Program-made: the position numbers and the translations under genes
The notes under the pieces: generated by a model
Seen by the model: only the letters and a program-made list of their open reading frames with translations
The model's database searches: none
What the model was told of the DNA's origin: nothing
Shown: positions 17,827 to 25,717 of the stretch, piece after piece
How positions within the stretch are numbered: position 1 is the first letter of the stretch
How the letters are laid out: every line of letters begins with the position of its first letter
From: Microcoleus sp. FACHB-672
Lineage (GTDB): Bacteria; Cyanobacteriota; Cyanobacteriia; Cyanobacteriales; Oscillatoriaceae
Direction: 5' to 3'
Assembly (NCBI RefSeq): GCF_014695725.1
Contig: NZ_JACJOU010000025.1
Location: forward strand, 92,981 to 156,980
Length of the DNA: 64,000 nucleotides

Positions 17827-18528
17827 ATGAAAGCTACCATTGAACAACTCGCACAAATTTTAATTTTTTCAGATTTAGAATCCCCAGAATTAGAACGGTT
17901 GCAACCTTATAGCCAAGTGAAGCAATATCAGCTGGGGGAAATTGTCATGCAAGAAGGGGATCGGTTGCCGGCGAAGCTTTATGCACTCTTCAAGGGTTCC
18001 CTTCGCGTTACCAAAACCTCGGCTGCCGGTAAAGAAACAATTCTCCGCACCTTATTACCAGGAGAAATTTTTGCCGCACCGGCACTGTTAGGCAATGGCA
18101 TTGCGCCGGCAACCGTTACCGCTGAATCTGATAGCGAAATTCTCACCCTAGATCGAGATGCCTTACTAGAAGCCATTCAGCAAAAACCTGAGATTGCCTT
18201 GCGAATGTTAATGGTATTTAATCAGCGAATCCAGCAGCTTCACGACACCGTACATGGATTAGTTTCAGAACGCGCCATTGTGCGCTTATCGCGGTTAATT
18301 TTATATTCTGCCTCACAAGATGGCACAGAGAAAACGCCTGCCGGCTTTGTTTTAAAATCCAAGCTTTCTTACTATCAAATTGCCCGCAGTATCGGAATTA
18401 CCTATGAAGAATGCCTACGACTGATTAAAAGTATTAAATCAATTGTTGCTTACAGTCGCGGCGGTAAAATTACAATTTTGGACGAAAAAGAATTGGAAGC
18501 GATCGCCAGTGGTAAGCAAAGTCCTTAA
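17827..18528 (+). CDS. Crp/Fnr family transcription regulator
   Basis: The 233-residue protein has an N-terminal cyclic-nucleotide-binding beta-barrel (about 12-125: GEIVMQEGDRLPAKLYALFKG ... LPGEIFAAPALL). A dimerisation helix follows, then a C-terminal winged helix (about 150-230) with recognition region YYQIARSIGITYEECLRLI. The N-terminus lacks the Cys cluster of oxygen-sensing Fnr. The strict cAMP-binding Arg-Ser of Crp is not evident, so the ligand is unknown. It could be a DNR-like nitric-oxide or redox regulator. Two in-frame ATG codons lie close together, and I use the one at 17827. Confidence 0.88.
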   Translation: MKATIEQLAQILIFSDLESPELERLQPYSQVKQYQLGEIVMQEGDRLPAKLYALFKGSLRVTKTSAAGKETILRTLLPGEIFAAPALLGNGIAPATVTAESDSEILTLDRDALLEAIQQKPEIALRMLMVFNQRIQQLHDTVHGLVSERAIVRLSRLILYSASQDGTEKTPAGFVLKSKLSYYQIARSIGITYEECLRLIKSIKSIVAYSRGGKITILDEKELEAIASGKQSP

Positions 18529-18677
18529 CGCACCTCTGGGACTGCCACCGAAACCGGACAGATCAGAAGTCCGTTTTGTTGCTGAAAGCTATTTTAGTCA
18601 GTGATGGCCAACCACCGCCGGCCTTAAGTGCTAAACTTTGCAGATAGGCCAAACAATCTGGCGTTGAGAGCGATTCT

Positions 18678-21600
18678 TCATAAACGATGCTTCATATCTT
18701 CTGCGTAGGCTTCTGAAGACCTCTCCGTATACGTTGCGCTAAGCTCTTGGTTTTCCTTGGCCATTTCTTCAAGCTTTGTTTTTACAGCTATCCAAAAGTT
18801 CAGCGTTGGCATCGCCGTCATAAAGCTGGAGCTAACTTTACTGTATTTTTCCCACAGATCGGAAATAGTCTGTAGGTCTTGAGGCGGTATGCTGCATTCT
18901 ATGCTATCTATAACCCCACAAGATTGAACATAGACTGGGTTTAGTATGCTTTTAATGTCAGCGTCTCTCGAACAGCCCGAAATTTGAAGCATGATAGTTT
19001 GTGTTTCCTGTTCGGCCTCTTGCCACTGCTGTGTTACCAGTAAATGCCGCAGTCGCGTATAGTCAATTCCGACTGCAGAACTCAGTGCATCGCTGTATTC
19101 TTGTAACGCCTGTTTGACGATAGGTTCTTGTCTTCCTTGCAGCAGGGAATAAGCAGCCTCGTAAGCCTCCCATGATTTGTCCTTGAGAGCTGTAATCACC
19201 CGCTCTAAACCGGCTTGATCGGACTGAAGAGCCTCTTTTAGGGCAAGGTAATGGTGGATAAATACGACGGGATCGAATCGGGTTCTGCTTAAATTCTCAA
19301 TTCCCCAGACCTTGATGGTTCTGTCCTGACTCCCGCTGGCAATTGTTTGCCCATCGGGACTAATGGCAATTGACATGATCGAGTCTGAATGTCCGGTAAG
19401 AATAGTTCTCACTTCGCCGCTGTCCAAGTCCCACACGTTGATAGTCTTGTAAGCCTCACCCGCGATAGTGCGCCCATCCGGGCTGATAGAGAGGTTTTTA
19501 ATACCAGATGAAGCGCCGATGAGGGTGGTTTTCACTTCGCCACTTTCTAAGTCCCACAATTGACCAGAGGGCTTACTATTTTTAATGGCGAAGATACGTT
19601 GATCGGGGCTAATGACAAAATTTGAATCCCACCAGCGAGCAGCAATAGTAGTTTTCAGATGCCCTGTGTCCAAATTCCAGAATTTGACAGTATTGTCGCT
19701 ACTATCCCTATTCTGACTAACAACGGTTTGTCCGTCTGGGGTGATAGCAACGCAATCAACCCTGCCTGAATGGCCGATGAAGGTTGTTTTCAGTTCGCCA
19801 CTTTCTAAGTCCCGCACCTTGATGGTTTTGTCACGGCTGCCACTGACGAGGGTGCGCCCATCAGGACTGATGGCAACGCTATAATCCGAGTTTGAATCAT
19901 CAGTGAGGGTTGTTTTGAGTTGCCCATTTTCTAAGTCCCACACGTTGATAGTGTTGTAAGAATCGCCACTAACGAGGGTGCGTCCATCATGGCTGATGGC
20001 AAGGCAAGTCACCCAGGATGGGCCGGTAAGGGTGGTTTTCAGTTCGCCACTTTCTAAGTCCCACACCTTGATGGTTTTGTCCGCACTGCCACTGACGAGG
20101 GTGCGCCCATCGGAACTGATGGCAACGCAAGTAACCCAGTATGAATGGCCGGTGAGGGTACGGAGGCATTTAAGCCGGGAATAAGGATTGCAGATTCGCA
20201 GCGCCGGCTTCAACCTTGGTTCAGCATATCTTTGTAGTTGTGCGTAAGCACTACACTGAACCTGCCAGGATTCATAGTTTAAGCCATGCATAACCAGTTC
20301 TAAACCATTTTTACCTGACTCCAAAGCCAGAGCGTAAGCAAGTTCCTGTACCTGCCAGCACTCTTCCTTAAGATGTTTGAACGCCTCAATCAACGACTCC
20401 AAATTGCTTTGACTCAACTTGAGCGTTTCTTTTAGGGCAAGGTAACGATGAAACAATTCAGTAGGAGCCAGAAGATGGCTCGGACTCCTGCCCACTCCAG
20501 AATGGTATGGCTGTAACGCCTGCTTGAGTATTGGCTCAACATTTTCCTGTAGTAAGGCATAAGTAATTTCCCGTACCTGCCAGGATTCATCCACAAGAGC
20601 TTGAATGGCCGACTCTAAGCTGGCTTGATCAAAGCTGAGCGTCTGTTTTAGAGCCAGGTAAGTATAGAGCAATTCAACTGCATCTACTCTGGGCACACCT
20701 ACCGTCCAGAGTTTGATAGTTTTGTCATCACTCCCACTAGCGATTGTTTGGCCATCGGGGCTGATGGCAACGCAAGTAACCTCCTTTAAATGGCCGGCGA
20801 GGGTGCTTCTCAGTTCACCTGTGTGCAAGTCCCACACTATGAGGGTGCAGTCATCACTGCCGCTAACGAGAGTCTGCCCATCAGGGCTAATGGCAACGCA
20901 AGTAACCTCCCCTAAATGGCCGGTGAGGGTTGTTATTAGTTTACCTGTGTGCAAGTCCCACACTTTGAGGGTCTGGTCTTCACTGCCGCTAATGAGAGTC
21001 TGCCCATCAGGGCTAATGGCAACGCAAGTAACCTTCCTTGAATGGCCCGTGAAGGTGGTCTTTGGGTATCCATGCTCCACGAGTTCGATTGTCTTGTAGC
21101 TAATCTGTATCTTGAAGTTTTCAACCCAGTTTAAATGCTCGCCTAGGCTCGCTTGCAGTGGTTCGTCATTTAACTGCCAGAGCTTGAAGGTATTGTCAGC
21201 ACGATCACTAGCAAGCACATATAGGCCGCTACGATAGGCTGGAAAGGTTCTCTCTTCCCCAGTGTGCAGGTTCAAAAGCTTATTTTGGTAAGCTAGAGTC
21301 TGACCATCAGGGATGAAAGCAACGTAAGAATTAGTACCTTGACTGGTAAAGGTAGTTTTTAGTTCATCGGTTTGCAAATCCCATAGATTGATGTTGTCAC
21401 GGCTGCCAGAAGCGAGGGTGTGGCCATCGGGGCTAATTGCAAGGGAATAATCAACCGACTCGGAATGCTTAGTGAGAGTGCGTAAGTATTCCAGCCGTAA
21501 ATAAGGGTCACACGTTCGTAGCACTCGTTTTAAGGCTGGCTCTACATTTTGTTGAAGCAGTGAATAAACCACCACCTGCATTGTCCACGCCCCATCATTT

Positions 21601-21902
21601 AAAATAGGCACCAGCAGGTCTAAATGTTGCTCGATTGGTTTTAAATTTTCTTCAAGCAGCGTAGAGGCGAACTTCCGCACCCGCAAAGACTTATCTTCTA
21701 GGGCAGACAGCACCAGTTTTATGCCCTCTTCACCATAATTCCAAGCCTGATGAAGTACAGCGATTTTTTGATTTTCATCCCCGCCCATCAACAGGCTTTT
21801 AACTTCTTCAATTCTTCCCAAAACGTCAGAATTTACCGGCTCAGGGATGTTCCCGCCCAGCACTGCTTCACCATTGTTGGGTTGATTCCAATTCTCTGCC
21901 AT
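18678..21902 (-). CDS. HEAT/WD40 repeat protein with C-terminal GUN4-like domain
   Basis: This protein of about 1074 residues starts at the ATG at 21902, preceded by GGAAGG. HEAT-like helical repeats (about 25-140) are followed by a first WD40 block (about 145-410) with SPDGQTLVSGSDD and TIKLWT signatures. A second HEAT-like stretch and a second WD40 block (about 590-870) come next. The last 130 residues contain a GUN4-like domain (GIDYTRLRHLLVTQQWQEAE, then QDLQTISDLWEKYS). GUN4 proper binds porphyrins and activates Mg-chelatase. Fusions to signalling domains are common in cyanobacteria and their ligand is untested. The domain ends atypically after KYSK. Confidence 0.85.
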   Translation of the reverse strand: MAENWNQPNNGEAVLGGNIPEPVNSDVLGRIEEVKSLLMGGDENQKIAVLHQAWNYGEEGIKLVLSALEDKSLRVRKFASTLLEENLKPIEQHLDLLVPILNDGAWTMQVVVYSLLQQNVEPALKRVLRTCDPYLRLEYLRTLTKHSESVDYSLAISPDGHTLASGSRDNINLWDLQTDELKTTFTSQGTNSYVAFIPDGQTLAYQNKLLNLHTGEERTFPAYRSGLYVLASDRADNTFKLWQLNDEPLQASLGEHLNWVENFKIQISYKTIELVEHGYPKTTFTGHSRKVTCVAISPDGQTLISGSEDQTLKVWDLHTGKLITTLTGHLGEVTCVAISPDGQTLVSGSDDCTLIVWDLHTGELRSTLAGHLKEVTCVAISPDGQTIASGSDDKTIKLWTVGVPRVDAVELLYTYLALKQTLSFDQASLESAIQALVDESWQVREITYALLQENVEPILKQALQPYHSGVGRSPSHLLAPTELFHRYLALKETLKLSQSNLESLIEAFKHLKEECWQVQELAYALALESGKNGLELVMHGLNYESWQVQCSAYAQLQRYAEPRLKPALRICNPYSRLKCLRTLTGHSYWVTCVAISSDGRTLVSGSADKTIKVWDLESGELKTTLTGPSWVTCLAISHDGRTLVSGDSYNTINVWDLENGQLKTTLTDDSNSDYSVAISPDGRTLVSGSRDKTIKVRDLESGELKTTFIGHSGRVDCVAITPDGQTVVSQNRDSSDNTVKFWNLDTGHLKTTIAARWWDSNFVISPDQRIFAIKNSKPSGQLWDLESGEVKTTLIGASSGIKNLSISPDGRTIAGEAYKTINVWDLDSGEVRTILTGHSDSIMSIAISPDGQTIASGSQDRTIKVWGIENLSRTRFDPVVFIHHYLALKEALQSDQAGLERVITALKDKSWEAYEAAYSLLQGRQEPIVKQALQEYSDALSSAVGIDYTRLRHLLVTQQWQEAEQETQTIMLQISGCSRDADIKSILNPVYVQSCGVIDSIECSIPPQDLQTISDLWEKYSKVSSSFMTAMPTLNFWIAVKTKLEEMAKENQELSATYTERSSEAYAEDMKHRL

Positions 21903-22070
21903 TGTTGCACCTTCCTTGCTACGCATCTTTGCAACCTGATGCTAAAGGCTTTCATCCCTCACCGGCAGCGTGCCACCCTTGAGGATTTTGTGTGAAATTA
22001 AGCTCCTCAATTCTATTTAGTGATTTTAGAAACGCCCTAACTTGTAAAACTTCTTTACATTAAAACTAAT

Positions 22071-22107
22071 AAACGCAGATTTTTACATCTGCGTTTATCT
22101 GCGGTTT
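22071..22107. repeat. Dispersed palindromic repeat AAACGCAGAT...ATCTGCGTTT
   Basis: A perfect 10-bp inverted repeat (AAACGCAGAT / ATCTGCGTTT, six-base loop) is followed by ATCTGCGGTTT. It belongs to the same family as the element inside cobB at 26419-26489. Confidence 0.7.
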
Positions 22108-22122
22108 AAAATCAAAAAATGT

Positions 22123-22263
22123 TTATCGTTCAACCGACTTTAATTCTGCCGGCTGATTTGCAGTCTGAACTGGAAAGTGAGAAATCGCATAAACAGCCTG
22201 AACTGTAAACACAAACATCGTCATTGCACCGATGGCAAAAAGAATATCGCCTGGAATTCGCTC
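22123..22263 (-). pseudogene. norB: 3' remnant of a quinol-type nitric oxide reductase gene
   Basis: The minus strand encodes an uninterrupted 46-codon tail beginning RIPGDILFAIGAMTMF and ending before a TAA at 22123. RIPGDILFAIGA is the pattern of the last transmembrane helix of quinol-dependent nitric oxide reductase. Directly upstream in frame is a TGA (22264-22266), and nothing further upstream resembles NorB, so roughly 700 residues of the gene are missing. The neighbouring alternative oxidase gene fits a former NO-respiration or NO-stress locus. The family call rests on the motif only and should be checked by homology search. Confidence 0.6.
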
Positions 22264-22565
22264 TCACACAGTTCATGATTTCTTAAGTTTTTCCTAGCAC
22301 TGTTATAGAAAAGTTTAAAAAAGCACTCAATAAATGCTGACTTTAGGAATACCGAACTCGGCATTAGTGAGAAAAAGGAAACCAGCAACATCACATTAAC
22401 CCCATGTTCATTAGACAGCGTCGGCTAATACTAACCTTGAGAATTGAATGTAGCAACGCTGTACATTAATAGAAGTATTATTAATGGAGCGGTTGCCGGC
22501 TGATTTATGACGAATCAATTTTCAATCTTAGATGCGTAAATTTAGAGCGCTTGGGGAAAAAAGCA
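22264..22565. other. Intergenic region downstream of the alternative oxidase gene
   Basis: About 300 bp of AT-rich DNA with no credible ORF. It probably marks the deletion that removed most of norB. No insertion-sequence ends are visible. Confidence 0.4.
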
Positions 22566-23309
22566 CTACTGCATTTCTACCGGCTCTTTCTCAACCGCTT
22601 CTTCCTCTAAACTCTCTTCATTCCTTTCAATGTCGGCTTTGCTCGCTTCAGGTAATGCCACTTTATCAGGGCTGTGAGGACTCTTGAAAGTCGCTCTGGC
22701 ATTATCGTTTTGACACGCAACCATTGTTTTAACGTGTTCCATTTCATCATCTCGAATGGCAACAAACACGTCATAAAGCGTTTCAATATTCGGACGGCGT
22801 TCCTCTGGCGGACGAGTTGTTTGGAATTCATCAAACATATAGAGGTCGCCATTTCTGTAGTAACTGATGGCAATTTGGGGTGGAGCCTGAGTTTTCAGTT
22901 CGTCCCCATGCTCTTTGAGAAGCTCATCATAAGTATGGTAAGCGTGTTCTTCCACCAGCTGCATAAAGTGATAAGCAGAACGAGGTGAAAGGATGTACAC
23001 AGAAACAACAATCCAGTAGTAAACCAAAGCGCCGGCATGAGCAACAAAGCGGTCGATCCAGTATTTGTTCCCACCCAATTCTTCACTAATTAGCAAGTGG
23101 TGGAGTTCGTTCCAAGACTCGGCAAAGTGAATTTTAAGCCAATCTGCCTTACGCCACCACCCCATTGTTTCGTAGAGGTGAAGAACTGAAGTGTAGGCAA
23201 AGTAGGGAACCCGCGCCACTGTTTCTAAAACAAAAAAGCGGGGATAGCGGCGATGGCGATAAAAGGTGTTCAGAATCAATTCTAAAACATTGACAAGAAG
23301 ACGAATCAT
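22566..23309 (-). CDS. Alternative oxidase (AOX/PTOX-type diiron quinol oxidase)
   Basis: This 247-residue protein has the diiron ligand motifs NELHHLLISEELGG (about residue 67), EEHAYHTYDE, and DDEMEHVKTM (about residue 193). The enzyme oxidises quinol and reduces O2 to water at the membrane surface without pumping protons. The hydrophobic segment around ALVYYWIVVSVYIL fits the interfacial helix. Cyanobacterial versions are usually closer to the plastid terminal oxidase. The C-terminus is acidic (EESLEEEAVEKEPVE). Many alternative oxidases are linked to NO stress; here the remnant of a nitric oxide reductase gene lies immediately downstream. Confidence 0.93.
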   Translation of the reverse strand: MIRLLVNVLELILNTFYRHRRYPRFFVLETVARVPYFAYTSVLHLYETMGWWRKADWLKIHFAESWNELHHLLISEELGGNKYWIDRFVAHAGALVYYWIVVSVYILSPRSAYHFMQLVEEHAYHTYDELLKEHGDELKTQAPPQIAISYYRNGDLYMFDEFQTTRPPEERRPNIETLYDVFVAIRDDEMEHVKTMVACQNDNARATFKSPHSPDKVALPEASKADIERNEESLEEEAVEKEPVEMQ

Positions 23310-23420
23310 TTCTCAATTCTCCTTAACCAAATTTTTGTCAAGCTTATTCTCGAAAATAACCCAACCCTTGATACGAAAAGAATACTATTCGGATTGAAAT
23401 GTGACTTCTATCTAAAGAAG

Positions 23421-23442
23421 GGGTACTGACTGAACAGTACCC
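23421..23442. promoter_or_regulatory. Perfect inverted repeat GGGTACTG-N6-CAGTACCC
   Basis: An 8-bp perfect inverted repeat with six-base spacing lies 112 bp upstream of the alternative oxidase start and 71 bp after the preceding stop. It could be an operator for AOX or a terminator for the gene at 23513. The minus-strand continuation CTTCTTT is only weakly T-rich. Confidence 0.5.
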
Positions 23443-23512
23443 GCTCATCAGTCGTATAATTTCGCAGCTTTAAGGGCTATGGGTCGGCATAAGCCCTAAT
23501 GTTTTTACAGTG

Positions 23513-23998
23513 TTATTGGTGAGTTCGTTCATCTTCACGAGCGGCAACAACCAGAGGTAAGCAAAGCGTTGCAACTGCTTTTTGCCATTTTTGTCGGATT
23601 TGCTCGTCTTCTACGCCATCAAATGCCGCCACTAAAGGAGCAACCGAACGCTCTAATGCCGGCCTTGGAACGGGACGATGCAATTCAACTAAACGAGTCA
23701 AGCTTTCTTGCTTATTAACAAACCCAATTACCCATTTAGTTGTGTGAGCTGGACTGTCAGGAACCCGCTGAACTCCTAACTCATTTTTTAACCAACTATA
23801 AAAAGGAGGAAGTCTTTCAGCTAATACACTCGCTGCGGTTGGCAACGTTTCTCTGAGTGTTTGAACATCTAAGCTGTCTAGCTGTTGCTGTAGTTCTGGG
23901 GATTTAAGGCAGTCTGTGAGCGGTTTCGAGAGTAACGCTTCTAACTGAGTCTTGGATAAATCTAAGTGTTGCGCGAATGTTTCTAAGGTTGATTGCAT
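23513..23998 (-). CDS. Conserved hypothetical protein
   Basis: A 161-residue, probably soluble and largely helical protein with no motif I recognise. It begins MQSTLETFAQHLDLSKTQLE and has a Leu-rich first half, a central segment FYSWLKNELGVQRVPDSPAH, and a charged C-terminus. It has no signal peptide. It lies between the alternative oxidase and cupin genes on the same strand, separated from each by 200 bp or more, so co-transcription is uncertain. Codon use is like that of its neighbours, supporting a real gene. Confidence 0.65.
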   Translation of the reverse strand: MQSTLETFAQHLDLSKTQLEALLSKPLTDCLKSPELQQQLDSLDVQTLRETLPTAASVLAERLPPFYSWLKNELGVQRVPDSPAHTTKWVIGFVNKQESLTRLVELHRPVPRPALERSVAPLVAAFDGVEDEQIRQKWQKAVATLCLPLVVAAREDERTHQ

Positions 23999-24222
23999 GG
24001 TTGAGATTGAATGAAATGACTAACTTTAGGAATAGTATGCTCTGAAGGCGGCTGTTACTTCTATGAGGTAGCTCATAAAACAACAATTTCTGAGCAGTTT
24101 TTTTGTCGAGACGGGTTGATAAATTACCGGCGCGCTGAAGCCGGCAGGTAAAGTCCCAAAAACTGCCGTTTCCTTTGGTCTGGGCTGAGAGGATGGGTTC
24201 TAATCACCCAGTCATTTGCTGG

Positions 24223-24564
24223 TTATACAGCTTCAGAAAGCGTCAGCAGAAAAGCTAAATTTTCTTCAGCTTTTAAGGCATGAAGCGCATGAGCCGGCAT
24301 AAAGATAAAAACGCCTGGTTCCAGCTTAATATCTTTTCCCTCTAAATTCAGAATTCCTCGCCCTTCTATGACATTAACGGTTGCATTCCGAGCTGAAGAA
24401 TGTTCGGAAATATCGGTGCCGGCAGCTAGGCAAAATAGGGTGTAGTGACAATTTTTATCTTTCACCAGCACTTTGCTGAGGACGCCGGCATGAGGGTATT
24501 CGATTTGCTCTTGCAGTCGAATGATTGAAGATGAGCCGGTTACAGTTGGAGTTGTCATGGTCAT
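24223..24564 (-). CDS. Small cupin-domain protein
   Basis: This 113-residue single-domain cupin has motif 1 around GTDISEHSSARNATVNVIEGRG and motif 2 around LEPGVFIFMPAHALHALK. The His in SEHS and the two His in HALHAL are plausible metal ligands, with Glu in VIEG. Such proteins range from dioxygenases to ligand-binding regulators, and this one cannot be assigned a reaction. It lies 62 bp downstream of the methyltransferase on the same strand, so the two probably share a transcript. Confidence 0.85.
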   Translation of the reverse strand: MTMTTPTVTGSSSIIRLQEQIEYPHAGVLSKVLVKDKNCHYTLFCLAAGTDISEHSSARNATVNVIEGRGILNLEGKDIKLEPGVFIFMPAHALHALKAEENLAFLLTLSEAV

Positions 24565-24625
24565 TTAACCTCTTTAATTGTAGCGAATGCAAAGGTACTG
24601 ATTTTTAGTTCTAAAATGGGCAAGC

Positions 24626-25402
24626 TTACTCAGCAATTGCACAGTGAACGATGTATCCCAAATCTTGCTGGTATTTCTTAAACACACCACGCATTGCCAG
24701 CACCCGCTGCCGGATCTGCGGGTGAGTTAACACATTCCACAGAATTTTAGCCGTACTCAACAAGCCTTCATCTTGAATCACTTGCCGCAAATCTAACAAT
24801 GCCAGCGTGCCGATTTTTTGCTGCTGAACTTGAAAGCCGGCTGCTATAAAAGCTGCTTTCCAGTTCGCTTCAGATAGCGGTGTCGTATTGTTTCGCACAA
24901 TTTGTGCTAAATCTTGATGAATTTCTGCTTCACGACTTTTGGCAACCATTTCGTGAGAGAGAAACTTGCCACCTGGTTTAAGCCGACTCTGAATTTCCTT
25001 CAAGATTTTAGCTTTTCCCAGTGCAGATTGCATGGATAAAATTGCTTCTGCAAAAACCCAATCAAACTGCTCGGAAATGGCATCTAAATGAAAAATATCT
25101 CCCTCAATAATTTCGACTTGTCCTTCTAAGCCGGCAGCCTGAACATTAGCACGGGCACGCTCCACACTTTCTGGATTTTTCTCAACACCAACAACCCGCA
25201 CGCTAAAACGCTGAGCTAGGGCGATCGCACTGTAACCAAAACTAGAAGCTAACTCTAGCACTGTTTCCCCAGGCTGAAAATTAGCCCATTGGAATAATTG
25301 TTCTGTGGCAGTGCGCCCACCGGGCCGTAAAATAGTTTTGCCGGCGGCTGCCAGTATTTGATGACCCGATGCTGTTTGGAAATTCAAAGTCGCGTTGCTC
25401 AT
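24626..25402 (-). CDS. Class I SAM-dependent methyltransferase
   Basis: The ATG at 25402 is preceded by AAGGTGA at good spacing, giving 258 residues. The Rossmann methyltransferase core has motif I GETVLELASSFGYSAIAL, acidic motif II VVGVEKNPESVERA, and motif III EGDIFHLDAISEQFDWVFAE. The family acts on small molecules or quinones; the substrate is unknown. The downstream cupin gene is probably co-transcribed. The leader between this gene and cobB contains several stable inverted repeats. Confidence 0.88.
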   Translation of the reverse strand: MSNATLNFQTASGHQILAAAGKTILRPGGRTATEQLFQWANFQPGETVLELASSFGYSAIALAQRFSVRVVGVEKNPESVERARANVQAAGLEGQVEIIEGDIFHLDAISEQFDWVFAEAILSMQSALGKAKILKEIQSRLKPGGKFLSHEMVAKSREAEIHQDLAQIVRNNTTPLSEANWKAAFIAAGFQVQQQKIGTLALLDLRQVIQDEGLLSTAKILWNVLTHPQIRQRVLAMRGVFKKYQQDLGYIVHCAIAE

Positions 25403-25487
25403 AGCGTTCACCTTGTTGGAGCCGGTGCTATTCACTACAATGGCAAAAATTTCTGATTCTGACTTTGAGCTAGCTCATAGTTGCCGA

Positions 25488-25614
25488 CATCGGTTTCTTA
25501 GATTCATTGGGAAACCCTCCCACCTGACTGATAGAAGCCGATGAAACGAGCGCGGAGAGTAATATCTGTAGGGAGACAAAGGGCCGGTCTTCATCAGAGG
25601 CTGAAGAGCCTCCC
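25488..25614. ncRNA. Candidate structured RNA in the leader between cobB and the methyltransferase
   Basis: Within 130 bp I find three pairings. CATCGGTTTCT (25488-25498) pairs with AGAAGCCGATG (25533-25543) with one G-U pair on the plus strand. GAGGCT (25597-25602) pairs with AGCCTC (25607-25612). GGGAG (25571-25575) pairs with CTCCC (25610-25614). The last two are mutually exclusive. No known riboswitch class matches by eye and the strand is unresolved. Confidence 0.35.
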
Positions 25615-25717
25615 AACGATCTAACCTCATGCAGAAAATTAGCCGACTTTATCCTCAAAAAGTTTAGAATTTTATGAATTGTTCTAAAAATTCAGATTTT
25701 ATAGTTACAAGGAAAAC

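Noticed and set aside
19300..21470. Tandem DNA repeats that looked like a CRISPR or satellite array
   Set aside because: They are the coding repeats of WD40 propeller blades in a continuous reading frame, with no constant repeat and unique spacers.
23310..23512. Fnr or NtcA box upstream of the alternative oxidase
   Set aside because: No TTGAT-N4-ATCAA or GTA-N8-TAC site. The only strong symmetry is GGGTACTG-N6-CAGTACCC, with different spacing.
25470..25658. A 62-codon frame upstream of the methyltransferase
   Set aside because: It coincides with the inverted repeats and has biased composition, so a structured leader is more likely than a protein.
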